Origin: Chalara sp. BL73
Lineage: Eukaryota; Ascomycota; Leotiomycetes; Helotiales
Assembly (NCBI GenBank): GCA_918026815.1
Contig: CAKJVC010000068.1
Location: 496,001-560,000 of the forward strand
DNA: 64,000 nucleotides
Direction of reading: 5' to 3'
Below are positions 10,622 to 21,001 of the stretch, piece by piece. The notes below the pieces were generated by a model. It worked only from the letters and a program-made list of their open reading frames with translations. It made no database searches and was not told where the DNA came from. The translations under genes were made by a program, and so were the position numbers. Numbering within the stretch: the stretch's first letter is position 1; the number at the start of each line of letters is the position of its first letter.

Positions 10622-12328
10622 ATGGGGGCTGCAAAGGCTTGCAAGCAATGTCGCCAAGCCAAGCGCAAGTGTTTACGCAGCGATACCCTTGGGCCCTGTG
10701 CACAATGCATAAAGAGAAATATTATCTGCTCCAACAAACTGAGGATAAAAAAACCCCAACAGTTAGTTCCCAGTCACAAGAGAGCGTTGGCAGAGCAGGG
10801 AGAGGATCAAGACAACCTCGATCTTCCGGAAGAGATCATTATCGAGCTTGTCGAGCACTACATTGATAAAATCCATGATAGGCCTCACAGTATCTTTCAT
10901 TTACCTACTCTAAGGGAAAATGTTAGGCACGGAAACATGAACAAGGCTTTGCTCATGGCCATATGTAGCATGGGATCCAGATTCTCGGCGGATCCTGAAA
11001 TTCGCTTGCTCGAACACCAGTTGACGGCAAAATCAAAACGAATTGTCCTAGACAATCTAGAAGATATCTCTCTTGAAAGTATTCAGACGTGTATCTTGAT
11101 TGCAAATTTATACGCTGCACATGCAAAGCCATCATCAGAGGCGCTCTTTTTTCGTAAGTGTCCCCACCATTACTCGCGATATGTCCCATAATAGGAACTA
11201 CCATCAGTTTGCTAATGATTTCTAGGTATTGCAATCGGCATGGCACAAATTATGCGTCTCACTTTGTTTCACTCTGATGATACGCTAGTGACCTGTGAGA
11301 TCAAGAGGAGAGTTTGGTGGACGCTTTTCATGGCAGACCGTTGGTACTCCTCCGGCCTCGGTCTACCTCGCCAAATTGAGGATTGCGAGAGGCTAACTGA
11401 CCTCCCTATGGACGAGAGCACTTTTCATGCCCTCACGATAGACCAGTATTCCCTAGGTGATTGTTGGAAGGCAGGCCTCTGGGCGTATATGATCACTCTG
11501 GTTGACCTGTTTGGTCCAATCCAAGACCTGAATCGTCGAATCGTCCAGGAAGATCTCGAAGACGACGAAATTGACAGATGCGCCTTTGATCTCTCTAAGA
11601 GACTTGATGCTTGGGAAGAAACGCTTCCAGCGGATGTTAGGCTGAATGCAGAAAATCTCGCAGGGCATAAAACGAGGAACACTGGAGGGCCATTCGTTGC
11701 TTTACATTTAGGATTTCACCATTATTCAACGTTATTATATTTCCAATACTTGGAAGCCAAACGCACGTCAACAGTTTCCACTAAACAATTTGCGGACCGT
11801 TGCAAACGACACGCGTCTTCATACAGCGCGCTCCTCAAATTTGCACGAGAAGAGGAAGGGTTTGCGGCAGTTTATCCCACAGTTGGCCATATGGCCATCG
11901 TCTCGTCCTCGGTTCTGCTCCACACTCTCTTGTTTGATGACGAAGATAAGATCCCGAGTACCCGGGAAAAGCTGAACGCAAATTTTGAAGCTCTCATCGA
12001 ACTTGAACAATACTGGCCTGCTCTAAAATCGATGGTATGAATGCCCCTTGTTTGCCTAATGTTAAATTGACTGACCTTTGATAAGATCAATCGTCTCGTC
12101 CTGTTCCAGAACATGTGTCTTCTCTCAGAAACCTCGCATGTTCACACCCTCAATAAGTGGATGATTCGCTTCTTGATAGAGCATGCTTTGCCTTTAGAGG
12201 GAAAAGCTTCAGATGCTGAGATGGCCACAACTTCTCATGAATGCGACATTATTTCTACAAGATCGCAAAGGCTCGCAGAACAAGGGCGTTATACCACATT
12301 CCTGTCGTATAAAGACAGGCAAGCCTAA
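10622..12328 (+). CDS. Zn2Cys6 transcription factor with fungal-specific TF domain
   Basis: Three exons, 10622-11153, 11226-12034 and 12086-12328, give about 527 residues. Introns are GTAAGT...TTTCTAG and GTATGA...GATAAG, the second with a CTGAC branch. The binuclear zinc cluster is at the very N-terminus, CKQCRQAKRKC then CAQCIKRNIIC, with spacing C-x2-C-x6-C-x8-C-x2-C-x6-C. The middle carries the PF04082-type region, including KRRVWWTLFMADRWYSSGLGLP. The start is the ATG at 10622, which leaves only five residues before the first Cys. It probably acts as a nuclear activator or repressor. Position beside GH35-like and GH93-like genes suggests a role in plant-cell-wall sugar use, but no regulatory site was demonstrated. 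Confidence 0.88.
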
Positions 12329-13063
12329 GGTCAGAATTCGTAGAGGAATGTAGCCGCCTCGGCTAGGTCTGCATGTTGCTAGTATCACAACCTGTTGATC
12401 TGTTTCTTAAGAAATATCCCCGTTGCTATTGGGAGCGTTATTCTCTATCGCAGACAAGCACATGCTACTAGCGCGACTACGCTCCTGTGCTCCTCGTTGT
12501 GGTAAATTACTGACGATGGCGCTCGGTGGATCAAGGGGACTGAGGCAAGAGTGGTTGGGGGAAATGCTAGCAAATATCCTACCATGTCATCAGCTTTAAG
12601 AATCTAGCTCTCAGAGTCGGTAGCGGGAAAACTAAGGCTGTGGACATCTGAACAAAAGAAAAAAAGCTATGTTCTCCCTTGTTCATCCAAACCATATGCA
12701 TTCCGTCACGCCTCTAAAAGGATTGCATTTGGGGGAAACTTGGTGAGGAGCCTGCCATGCGGAGATGGTCAATATACGAAGCATAGTAGATAGTGATCTG
12801 GGAAGTCTTGGCCTGAAATCACATGATTTTATTGACAAAACTCTATCGAGTAAGTTTCGAAGATTATTGCTTATAGACTATTTGAACCTGACTAATATAT
12901 TACTTAGAGATCTATATGGAATGTCGTTCAATGTGAGGATAGGGTTGGGTTGATGTTACCGTGATGGGAATTGGTTGCAGCCTTGGTGGCTGTCAGCCGG
13001 AAGGCGCTAAGGGATTTACGCTGAGAACTCCTGAAATTAATTTTGATCACACAAAAGGCTGCC
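12329..13063. other. Intergenic region before HET gene
   Basis: No supported gene in 735 bp. A 62-residue frame at 12765 has no recognisable feature. Confidence 0.4.
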
Positions 13064-14773
13064 ATGAGGCTCATCAATACCGACACAGGCCTCTTTGAGG
13101 AGTTTATCGGAAGAGACATCCCGAAGTACGCGATTCTCTCTCACACGTGGCAGGAGGAAGAAGTATCGTTCACATCCATAAACGATCCACCTTGCAGCAG
13201 GAAAAGTGGATACCGGAAAATAGCAATGACTTGCTATATGGCATCCAAGGCGGGACTTAACTATGCGTGGATTGATACTTGCTGCATTGATAAGTCTAGC
13301 AGCGCGGAGCTGACCGAAGCTATCAATTCTATGTACCGCTACTATCAGCGCTCGAATATCTGCTATGTTTTCCTTTCAGATCTCCCAGCGACTTCATCAC
13401 TAGACACCGAGCTTAATAAATGTCGGTGGTTCACACGTGGGTGGACGCTACAAGAACTCATCGCACCAAAAGATATTCACTTCTTCGATCAGGATTGGAA
13501 TTACAGAGGTTCAAAACAAGATCTAGCTGAAGCTCTCTCACTAATCACGGGTATCAATCCAAACATTTTAATGCACAATAAGCGACTTTCATCAGTCGCC
13601 GTCGCTCAGCGTATGTCATGGGCTGCACATCGTGAAACTACTCGAATTGAAGATATGGCGTACTGTTTACTTGGAATATTTGAGGTTAATATGCCATTGC
13701 TGTATGGAGAAGAGGGCAGGGCATTCAGAAGACTGCAAGAGGAAATTATCAAGTCAACTGCCGATTTCAGTATATTTGCTTGGAGAGTGCCGCCGGTCGT
13801 GGGGGGTACGAGGCATAACGACCGCGTCTTCTGCAGCCTCCTTTCTGATGAACCTGCTGCCTTTGCTGCTTGTGGATCCATCGTAACAAAGCTAAGCGAT
13901 GGGCGGCGGGAATTCTCAGTGACAAACGTTGGGGTGAAGTCTAAAGTTCAGCTACTTTCTGAAGGACTTCCCAGTCAGCACGCAAGAAGGTACATCTTAC
14001 CGCTTGCTTGTTGTACGGCTTCTCGCAACTCCCTCGGAATCAGAATAAGAAAATGCGGTCCCGACCAGTTTATTAGAGAGGATCCCTGTATGCTGGTGGA
14101 GCATATCCAGGATATGTTTCAGCATGCCCCCACGGAAATATACCTTTTAACAGAGCTTCCAGGTACGGATTTAGCTCCTATTTATTCGACTTCAGATATA
14201 GTATCACCAATAGCTCAAACAAGATCGCATGTTCTACATATCAAGCTTTCACCTCAGATGGAACTTTATGACCTATGGCCTTCAGCTCGATTTGACGATG
14301 AAGATCAAGTTTTCTTCATTTCTGGCGACTCCAATCGTGATTCTGTTTTACTTAAAATTCATGGACAGACTACTACATATTTTGGTCTAGAATTGACCAG
14401 CATCAAGTTCTCTTGTACTTTTTATGCGATAGGTTGGTCTATGATAGAGCCTAGCTCCTTGCAGTGTACATTGTTGAACTATCAACGGTCAGGAACTTTA
14501 CTGGACGAAATGCAGCTCAATATTGCGTCGCGAGACCTTGATAGGCACGGTGTTCTCTCCAAACTGCACGAGTATGGATTTCCAAGATGCGCCTCCGCTA
14601 CAATAAAGATTCCTCAGACAGGATATAGTGTTTTGGTATCGTTCAGTCCAACTTTGGTGACTGAGCCAGCTATTTGTCCAAACGCGTTCTGGAGCATCAA
14701 CTTCTCTTGGAAAATCTATGAAACAAACAGACTTCCTCCAACTCGGGAAGAAGAATGGGTGACGGGTAGATAA
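13064..14773 (+). CDS. HET-domain (heterokaryon incompatibility) protein
   Basis: Single exon of 569 residues from the ATG at 13064; an in-frame TTG 21 bases upstream is not needed. The N-terminal HET domain covers roughly residues 22-220. The hallmark blocks are in order: YAILSHTW (22-29), YAWIDTCCIDK (about 71-81), SDLP followed by WFTRGWTLQELIAP (about 124-137), and later DMAYCLLGIFEVNMPLLYGE. HET domains are fungal-specific modules that trigger cell death on non-self recognition or act in related signalling. No NACHT, ankyrin or WD repeats follow. The C-terminal 300 residues have no domain I recognise. A HET pseudogene lies less than 1 kb downstream, so this locus probably expanded by duplication. 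Confidence 0.9.
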   Translation: MRLINTDTGLFEEFIGRDIPKYAILSHTWQEEEVSFTSINDPPCSRKSGYRKIAMTCYMASKAGLNYAWIDTCCIDKSSSAELTEAINSMYRYYQRSNICYVFLSDLPATSSLDTELNKCRWFTRGWTLQELIAPKDIHFFDQDWNYRGSKQDLAEALSLITGINPNILMHNKRLSSVAVAQRMSWAAHRETTRIEDMAYCLLGIFEVNMPLLYGEEGRAFRRLQEEIIKSTADFSIFAWRVPPVVGGTRHNDRVFCSLLSDEPAAFAACGSIVTKLSDGRREFSVTNVGVKSKVQLLSEGLPSQHARRYILPLACCTASRNSLGIRIRKCGPDQFIREDPCMLVEHIQDMFQHAPTEIYLLTELPGTDLAPIYSTSDIVSPIAQTRSHVLHIKLSPQMELYDLWPSARFDDEDQVFFISGDSNRDSVLLKIHGQTTTYFGLELTSIKFSCTFYAIGWSMIEPSSLQCTLLNYQRSGTLLDEMQLNIASRDLDRHGVLSKLHEYGFPRCASATIKIPQTGYSVLVSFSPTLVTEPAICPNAFWSINFSWKIYETNRLPPTREEEWVTGR

Positions 14774-15079
14774 TATCGATATTCCAGACCGGTATTATAG
14801 TCTAAGTTTGTGCATTGTACTAAGTTTTTGTGTCTAGCTGTATGTAATTTGCCCTTGACATTTGCAAAAGTTGCATCGTGAGCTCAACTGTTTACTTTAA
14901 TTGCTTCAAGCTACGTTAAGAATACCTCATTATTCAAAGCTTGAAATGTCGATCGCTGCCGAAGCAAATCTCGTCATACCGCTCCAAGTTTTGTGCAGAT
15001 TGAGCCAGCTCTTGGTCGGTAGAGATCTTGCTGAGACTGAGAGAGAAGTAGGACGGAATAGGCATGTGTACCGGTAGCC

Positions 15080-15336
15080 ACTTAAGCTTTAATTATAGTA
15101 AAGATCTTGGTAGTGCGAATATGGATATAGGATCAGTGGGAGGTATCTCAAGCAATACATAGCAGACTAGCCATAGCCTTCAGCGGACGACATACCTTAG
15201 CAAAAGTCTGGTCACCGTCTATAATCGCTACTAACATCCCAGGGACTTGCCATTCTTGGAGAAGTTCGTCCACTAGTGCATCGAATGTGTCATCGAGTGG
15301 TGTTCTAGATCTATTGCGAGTAGAAACCATATTCAA
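15080..15336 (-). pseudogene. Remnant of class C beta-lactamase-like serine hydrolase
   Basis: The minus-strand frame starting near 15330 reads DDTFDALVDELLQEWQVPGM, then LVAIIDGDQTFAK, typical of the N-terminus of fungal beta-lactamase/transpeptidase-like proteins. It stops soon after a GTATGT donor-like site. Further down, in another frame, SYIHIRTTKIFT resembles the FYTGSTTKSFT block that carries the catalytic SxxK, with the Ser replaced and a stop just before it. Nothing of the remaining roughly 400 residues of such an enzyme is left. I read this as a decayed fragment, not a working gene. Confidence 0.5.
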
Positions 15337-15497
15337 TTCTTGGAATCACTATCTCACATTTACTTTAACCTTGTTCGCCGAGAACAAATAAAATATCAAT
15401 TTTGATTCTTTCACTGTTTAGCCTAACATGAACTCGGTTTAAAGACGTTTTTAAAGAGCAATTTAGGGATTATCTCGAGCATTCAACATCACATACA

Positions 15498-16373
15498 CAG
15501 GGGTGGACCATGCAAGAATCCAGGCTAGCAAGAACACAACTCACGCTCACTGCCAGCCATGTTTACTCAAACTGCTGCTGTGGAAAGGTTTCAGAGGAAG
15601 GGATTGCCTTAGATACCTTTCACCATAGCTCGGATGACCGGTCGTCACGAGAGGTTTCATTGAGGTCATTAAACTCGAGGAGGACACAAGGTTTAATGCA
15701 TGGCGAGAGTGAGGATACTACGTTGAGGCTGCAGTATTCTCATTTGATAGGCACCTACGCTGAGAAGGAACTCACCAAACAAGAGGACATTTTGAATGCT
15801 GTTTCGGGTATTCTCGAAGTCTTGGCGATAAACTAGAACACTAATTTTCATATTTGGGCTTCCAGAATCTGATTTGGCATGGGCGTTGTAATGGGTCCCT
15901 AGACACTATCCTGGCATTTCTCGTCAGCGACAGTGTCAGATTGGCATTAAAAAAGATGGATATACTGTATCTTGCCCTATCCCAAGTTGACCCGGGCTGG
16001 ATGGATTCCTCCGAAAAACTTTTGGAGCGAGAGTCGTCACGACCGAGTCTCTACAACTAAATGGTCCTTGTCATCCTCAAACACAACAGATTCGGGTGAA
16101 ATATGTGCACAGGAAAAAATGAATTGGGCAGGCTTTGATCTTTCGACGTGCTCAGATACGCTTCCCACACCAACCGGTCCTATTAAATATACGCTGCTAC
16201 GCAGCTATGCCTCGACAGCGTATATTGATATAGGAGCCTCGTATAAGCATTTCCTTGGCGGCTTCAGACACGACATCTCCAACTCGAAAGGTGTAAAAAT
16301 AGCCGAACTTGAAGCAACATCTTACCACTATTGGCCTGAGGAGGGAAATGCCTGGCCAGTTGCAAGTTTGTAG
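15498..16373 (+). pseudogene. HET-domain pseudogene, 5' truncated and frameshifted
   Basis: The relic begins in mid-domain with GWTMQESRLARTQLTLTAS (from about 15501), which matches the RGWTLQE block of HET proteins. YAEKELTKQEDILNAVSGI follows in the same frame. The next conserved block, GLPESDLAWAL (from 15856), is in a different frame and ends at a TAA at 15889. RAGWIPP (near 15990), resembling the WSWAGW block, is in yet another frame. The N-terminal half of the HET domain is missing. The three blocks are in the correct family order, so this is one decayed gene. Its family type differs from the intact HET gene at 13064, so it is not a simple recent copy. Confidence 0.65.
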
Positions 16374-16740
16374 CCTTATCGATTTGCCCAAGGGGAGGAG
16401 AACACAAAGGGCCCAATGGTGCTACTTTCGTTGAGGCAAGGCTCTTAAGTGACCTCAACAATGGTGTTGGTTTCGTGTGGGCCTAGCGCTTTTCAAATTC
16501 GATGACTGGACTGCGGGATCACCTTGCGAGGAGTGGGTGAATTTGGGTACTAGCACCATAAATCAGCTTTAGAAGTGAATGCTAATTTGAATGAAACTCT
16601 CCATTTTGGAATATAGAGTAGAATAAAGATGAGCCTCGGCACAGTGTCTATATGTACATATATTTGTGTACTCTAAGTTTGGCGCACTGCAAATGGATGG
16701 ATGTATGCTTTAACTTTTTTTTAACACGCAGGATGATAGC
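16374..16740. other. Intergenic region downstream of CDC123
   Basis: This 3' flank of CDC123 and of the HET relic holds nothing recognisable. Confidence 0.4.
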
Positions 16741-17994
16741 CTATACAATAGTCTCTTCATCATCACTCTCCCCACCATTCTGCATCTGCTCGCCCCCGTC
16801 CAACATATTCTTCCACCGCTCCGCAAAATCTCTCATTCCCGTCTCTCCCTCCAGTCCCGCGTCAACCACATCCTTCGGCAGTTTATGCGCGCTGTATTGT
16901 GGCGTATTGAAGCTATATGCCTCCGGATCATCCTTCTTCACCAACCTAAACTCTGGCCTCCAAATTTCTTCATCCGCTTCCTCATCCTGTGTATCCTCAT
17001 CTGAGCTCATACTTGGCAGTGACACAGGATTCGATTCTGGGATGCCCAGGAGCGGAGCAGGAATAGGGAGCGTAAGGAGTTCCAGCCAGGAGAACAGGAG
17101 AGGATCAGTGCGCTGTGCCCAGGGATTGATATCCATCAATCGCACTTTGTCGTGTGGCTCGGGAAGGTAGATATCAAACACAAAGTCTGACTCTGGGAAT
17201 GAGTCTTTCAGTGTCGCGTCAAAGTATTCTAATATTACACGGCGCATCTTCTCGACTAGTGGAAACAGGAACTGGAAATGGTTCAGATCTCGCTGGCATA
17301 TACCCACCACTCGCCTATCTCTCACAAAACAGCGGAATTCACAGCTTGGATTGACTTTGAACCATTTCCGCAACACCAACACATACTTTATATCTTCCTT
17401 CCGGATCTCAGCCTCTGAGCTGTTGTCTGTGTCATCTAATGCATGTTCTAAATCATGGGTGATAAAGTCCGACGATTTAAGTAGCAGGTATATGTCATTT
17501 GGCGTTGCGCACTCCATAGAATTCTTCTTCATAGATATCCACGTCGCATCTTTCGGACTCGACCAGTTCAGCTTCGGCGCAACCAGACCTCCGAGCTCTT
17601 TGATCGCATCTTTTATTTGCTGGTGTATTTCCGGAAATTGAAGGGACGGATCAGGATCAGGATCTTCATCCCAGCCATCAGACGTGCTAGTGTTATTGTA
17701 TGTCTCTGGTGACGGGAAGGTGGCTTCTGAAGGAGGGAGGACAATGCCGTCTTCGCGCAGATAGGCTAGGAATGCTGGCGTGAGGGATATTATTCTAGAT
17801 TTGAGGGTGGATGATCTATATCTTAAGTCTTGTGTTAATGGATTTAGTGTAGATATTGCTAGAAATCCTTACTTTGTGTGCCAGAAATCATAAGAGCAAT
17901 GAAGTATATGGGTTTTCTTCACTGGCTTGAACGGAAGTCTAGTGAGGGGTTCTGGTGGCAGAGCAGAAGCGGAAGGAAGGTCTAAAGCTGGCAT
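16741..17994 (-). CDS. CDC123: Cell division cycle protein 123 (eIF2 assembly factor)
   Basis: Two exons, 17873-17994 and 16741-17821, give 400 residues; the 51-bp intron is GTAAGG...CTTAAG. CDC123 is an ATP-grasp-like chaperone that joins eIF2-gamma and eIF2-alpha, so it is needed for translation initiation. Conserved blocks in order are HILHCSYDFWHTKYRS, LTPAFLAYLREDGIVLP, APKLNWSSPKDATWISM, NSMECATPNDIYLLLKSSDF, then EFRCFVRDRRVVGICQRDLN and VRLMDINPWAQRTDPLLFSW, which carries the metal/ATP-binding residues. The Asp/Glu-rich stretch SSDEDTQDEEADEE and the acidic C-terminal tail are usual for the family. The gene is divergent from CWC21, with 293 bp between start codons. Confidence 0.95.
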
Positions 17995-18287
17995 TTTTGG
18001 GTGAAATAAGAGTGAATATCTTGGAGCCTCTGGTAGAGAGATTGCTCCTTTATAAGTAAATAGAATACACTGAAGTAGGTGAGTGTTGTTGACTCATTCA
18101 AAGCTGATACTCAGGCAAAAAGTTCATGGCGGGGTGGTGACACATGTTGATTCTGCTGCCCCACTATAGTCACCGCTTTCCGTATTAGCCCTGATTGAAG
18201 CAAGGGTCTTCAGCCCTCCTCCCGCTCCATATAACAATACAACCTCACCACAAGATTCAAGTCCCATAGGTGTGTAGATCAAACAAA

Positions 18288-18859
18288 ATGTCATCGAACG
18301 TCGGCCTCACGACTCCTCGGGGAAGTGGAACATCCGGGTACGTCCAGCGAAACCTTGCACATCTTAAGCCTCGAGATCAAGTAAAGCCCTACGCAGACCT
18401 AGAATCATTCAAGCACCGACAACGACAGCCAGACAAGGAGATCCTAGAGCATGACCGAAAGCGAGATATCGAGTTGAAGATCTTTGAGCTAAGGGATAGA
18501 CTAGAAGATGAAGGGTATGTTTATTCCTACCTATTCTAGTTGAGTGTGAATTGTGAGAGTAGAGGGCTAACGTCGCGGACAGAGTTGATGAAGAAGAAAT
18601 CGACGAGCAGTGCGATAAGCTACAGAAGAAATTAACGAAAGAAGGAGCGGGGGGACAAAAGAAAGGGTTGAAGATGCATCAGGTGCATGAGTTGGCCGAG
18701 GCGAAGATTAAGCAGGACGATAGGTTTCGGAATGCGTTGGGTATAAGCAAAAACTATGAGGAAGGTGATCACTGGAAGAAGCAAGAAGAGAAGAAGAGAA
18801 AGGAGTTCGAGGAGCAACAAGCGGCACTGAAGGGTGTGGAAGACAAGGACAAAGAATAA
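18288..18859 (+). CDS. CWC21: Pre-mRNA splicing factor CWC21 (cwf21 domain)
   Basis: Two exons, 18288-18514 and 18583-18859, give 167 residues; the 68-bp intron is GTATGT...GGACAG. The N-terminus (MSSNVGLTTPRGSGTSGYVQ) is the highly conserved start of Cwc21/SRRM2 proteins, followed by NLAHLKPRD. The cwf21 region spans about 50-110 (KHRQRQPDKEILEHDRKRDI, then ELKIFELRDRLEDEGVDEEE). The C-terminal part is Lys/Glu-rich and likely helical. The protein sits at the catalytic centre of the spliceosome in contact with Prp8 and Snu114. It shares a short bidirectional promoter with CDC123. Confidence 0.93.
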
Positions 18860-19084
18860 AAAAACGCTGATGCCGGCTCAATCACGTATGGTGGCTAAGC
18901 ATGATGTGGAGTATTGGTTATGGCTGGAGTCTGGAGTTATGACTGGCACAATAATGGTTTAATCACGGTAATGCGTGGAGCGAAGCATTTAGATGCATGG
19001 CAGCCTAGGATACATGGGGCAAAACATAATATTAAGGTGCGAAAGCAACAATCCTATTTTGTTTTACCACCATTCTAAATTATT

Positions 19085-19999
19085 TTACAGCTTGTGTCTC
19101 TTCTCTCCACTAGCAATTTTCCTAAATTGCTCTTGCGGGATTCCCGCCATGAATCTCTCTAAGCCTCCGAAGACTTCCGCAACTCCTTGGGCATCTAAAA
19201 CGTCTCTCTCGGGCTTTCGAATCAGGGCCTTGATCTTCGTCAAGGAGTCGCCAATTAGGTGATCTCCCAGTCGCTCATTGATTTCTTCTAGAACTAGGGC
19301 CTTGAACTTCTCGTCCTCGCCCTTCTTCACCTCGAATATCTTGTTGACAAATCCAACGTGCAGCAACTCAGAGGCTGAGATCCGCTTGGACATAATCAAT
19401 GCCTCGTTCGCCTTCGAGATGCCCATTCGTGTAACAAATGCTCTCGAAGCCCCACCTTCGGCGACGAGTCCTAGAGATGAGAAGGGTGTAAGGAGGAAGG
19501 CATCGGGAACAGAATAGATGAAATCTGAGAAGGCAATGAGGGCGGCTGAGAGGCCAATGACAGGGCCATTCAGAGCGGTGACGAGAATCTTTGGGTGGCT
19601 GTAGAAGGCGTGGGTGATGTTCAAGTTATTGGAGACGAAGTTCTTAAGCCAATGCTTGTCGCTGTCTGGGTCTTCGATCTTAGCGCTGCCGATTCCAACA
19701 TCTGCACCACTGTGAGAAGATTAGCTGGAGCCTGAGATCTTGGAAAGTATGGCAAATGCTTACGCCGAGAAGAATCGTCCTATAATACATTAGTTCAAGC
19801 CCAAGGAATAGAGAAGGAGAAACTCGCCTTTAGCGGTCAAAAGCGTAATGAAAACCTCATCATGCGTAGCCACTTCTCTCATACTCGTCGCAAGCGCATA
19901 GTATCCATCTTGGTCTAATGCATTGAGCTTCTTGGCATTGTCAATAGTAATAATGGCTATCTTGTCATTGTACTCCACGGTCACGACTGGCTTCGACAT
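19085..19999 (-). CDS. Peroxisomal delta3,delta2-enoyl-CoA isomerase / hydratase-family protein
   Basis: Three exons, 19828-19999, 19764-19779 and 19085-19709, give 270 residues. The middle exon is only 16 nt. It is needed to complete the conserved block AKGRFFSAGADV, which forms the oxyanion hole of the crotonase fold. Intron 1 (19780-19827) has a GC donor (AAAG|GCGAGT) and a TATAG acceptor. Intron 2 (19710-19763) is GTAAGC...TCACAG. Further crotonase features are ALNGPVIGLSAALIAFSDF and TPFSSLGLVAEGGASRAFV, with the isomerase-type Glu in EGGAS. The protein ends in HKL, a PTS1 variant close to the HRL of yeast Eci1, so peroxisomal beta-oxidation of unsaturated fatty acids is likely. Confidence 0.9.
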
Positions 20000-20498
20000 T
20001 TTGATGATGGTATGGTGCACTTGTTGGTATGAGATGGGGAGTAGAATTGATACTAGGAAGATAAATAGGCTTAAAAACCCTCGGGGAGGAGTGTAAGACG
20101 ATTGCCAAACGTGACTGCCAAAAGAGGTGAAATCGGATGAGCCGAGGTAGGGACGGATACGCAAGGCTGTGGGATGCAAGTCAGCCTAGTCGATTCATGA
20201 AGATGGCAGGTAAATATCCAAAACTTACAGTCGGCGGTTTAAAGAGTGTTATAGATGCCGCCGAAAGTATATCGATTCCAAAAATGACTTTTCTTGACCT
20301 GCGAATGACTAGTTTCTTATGATGAATGTCTCTTCACTTAATCTTGCGTGCCATTGACTTGGTTCTAGTTTGCAGCCTGAGAAATCAGGCTTCTTAAAAT
20401 ATTTTGACATCATTCGACATCACTCCGCTTTCACATCGCCAACCAGTCAGTCATTGAATCCAATTCTCTAGTCTTGGTTACAAGCTGAAGATACAAAA
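20000..20498. other. Divergent promoter region between isomerase and PET100
   Basis: This 499-bp spacer separates two divergent starts. A 61-residue frame at 20137 has no recognisable feature. Confidence 0.4.
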
Positions 20499-20801
20499 AT
20501 GGGTGGCCCAAATCTCGAAGTCTTCAAGGTGTGTCTCTTTGTTGCACAGTTTTGTTGGTATTATTTACTAAAACGCAGATAGTTTGGCATGTACATCATG
20601 TTCCCCATTGCGATAATGTACTACTACGGTACGAACCTCGACAATCGCTTCTCCGTCCCTGACTTCTGGCCCAAGGCGCATCAAACAAACCGCATACCGT
20701 TTGAGAGGGATGAAATCCAGAGCGAACTAGAGAGGTTGAAGAGGAGGAGACTGGAGCTTAGGGAGAGGAGATTGAGGAGCGAACGGAATGGAGAGGAGTA
20801 G
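20499..20801 (+). CDS. PET100: PET100 homologue, cytochrome c oxidase assembly
   Basis: Two exons, 20499-20528 and 20583-20801, give 82 residues. The first exon encodes only MGGPNLEVFK; the 54-bp intron is GTGTGT...AGATAG. Exon 2 continues FGMYIMFPIAIMYYYGTNLD, a single membrane segment. RFSVPDFWPKAHQTNRIPFE follows, then a charged C-terminal helix with Glu/Arg repeats. This pattern and length match Pet100, an inner-mitochondrial-membrane chaperone for complex IV assembly. The very short first exon is easily missed by automated prediction. The gene is divergent from the isomerase and convergent with the YebC-type gene, with 200 bp between stops. Confidence 0.92.
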
Positions 20802-21001
20802 TGCCGGAAAAGCTAGCGGAAAATGATATGCATTCATGGCGTTCTGGGAAGCATGGGAATCGATATGTCACAACGAGAATACTCTTGAAAACAGACAATT
20901 AGCGAGCTAGGGGCCGGATTGAGAGGAAATGCTCTCTATTGTACAATATTCTACAAAATGTACATCTAAACTACACTCTATATATGTGTAGGCTGTGCCA
21001 A

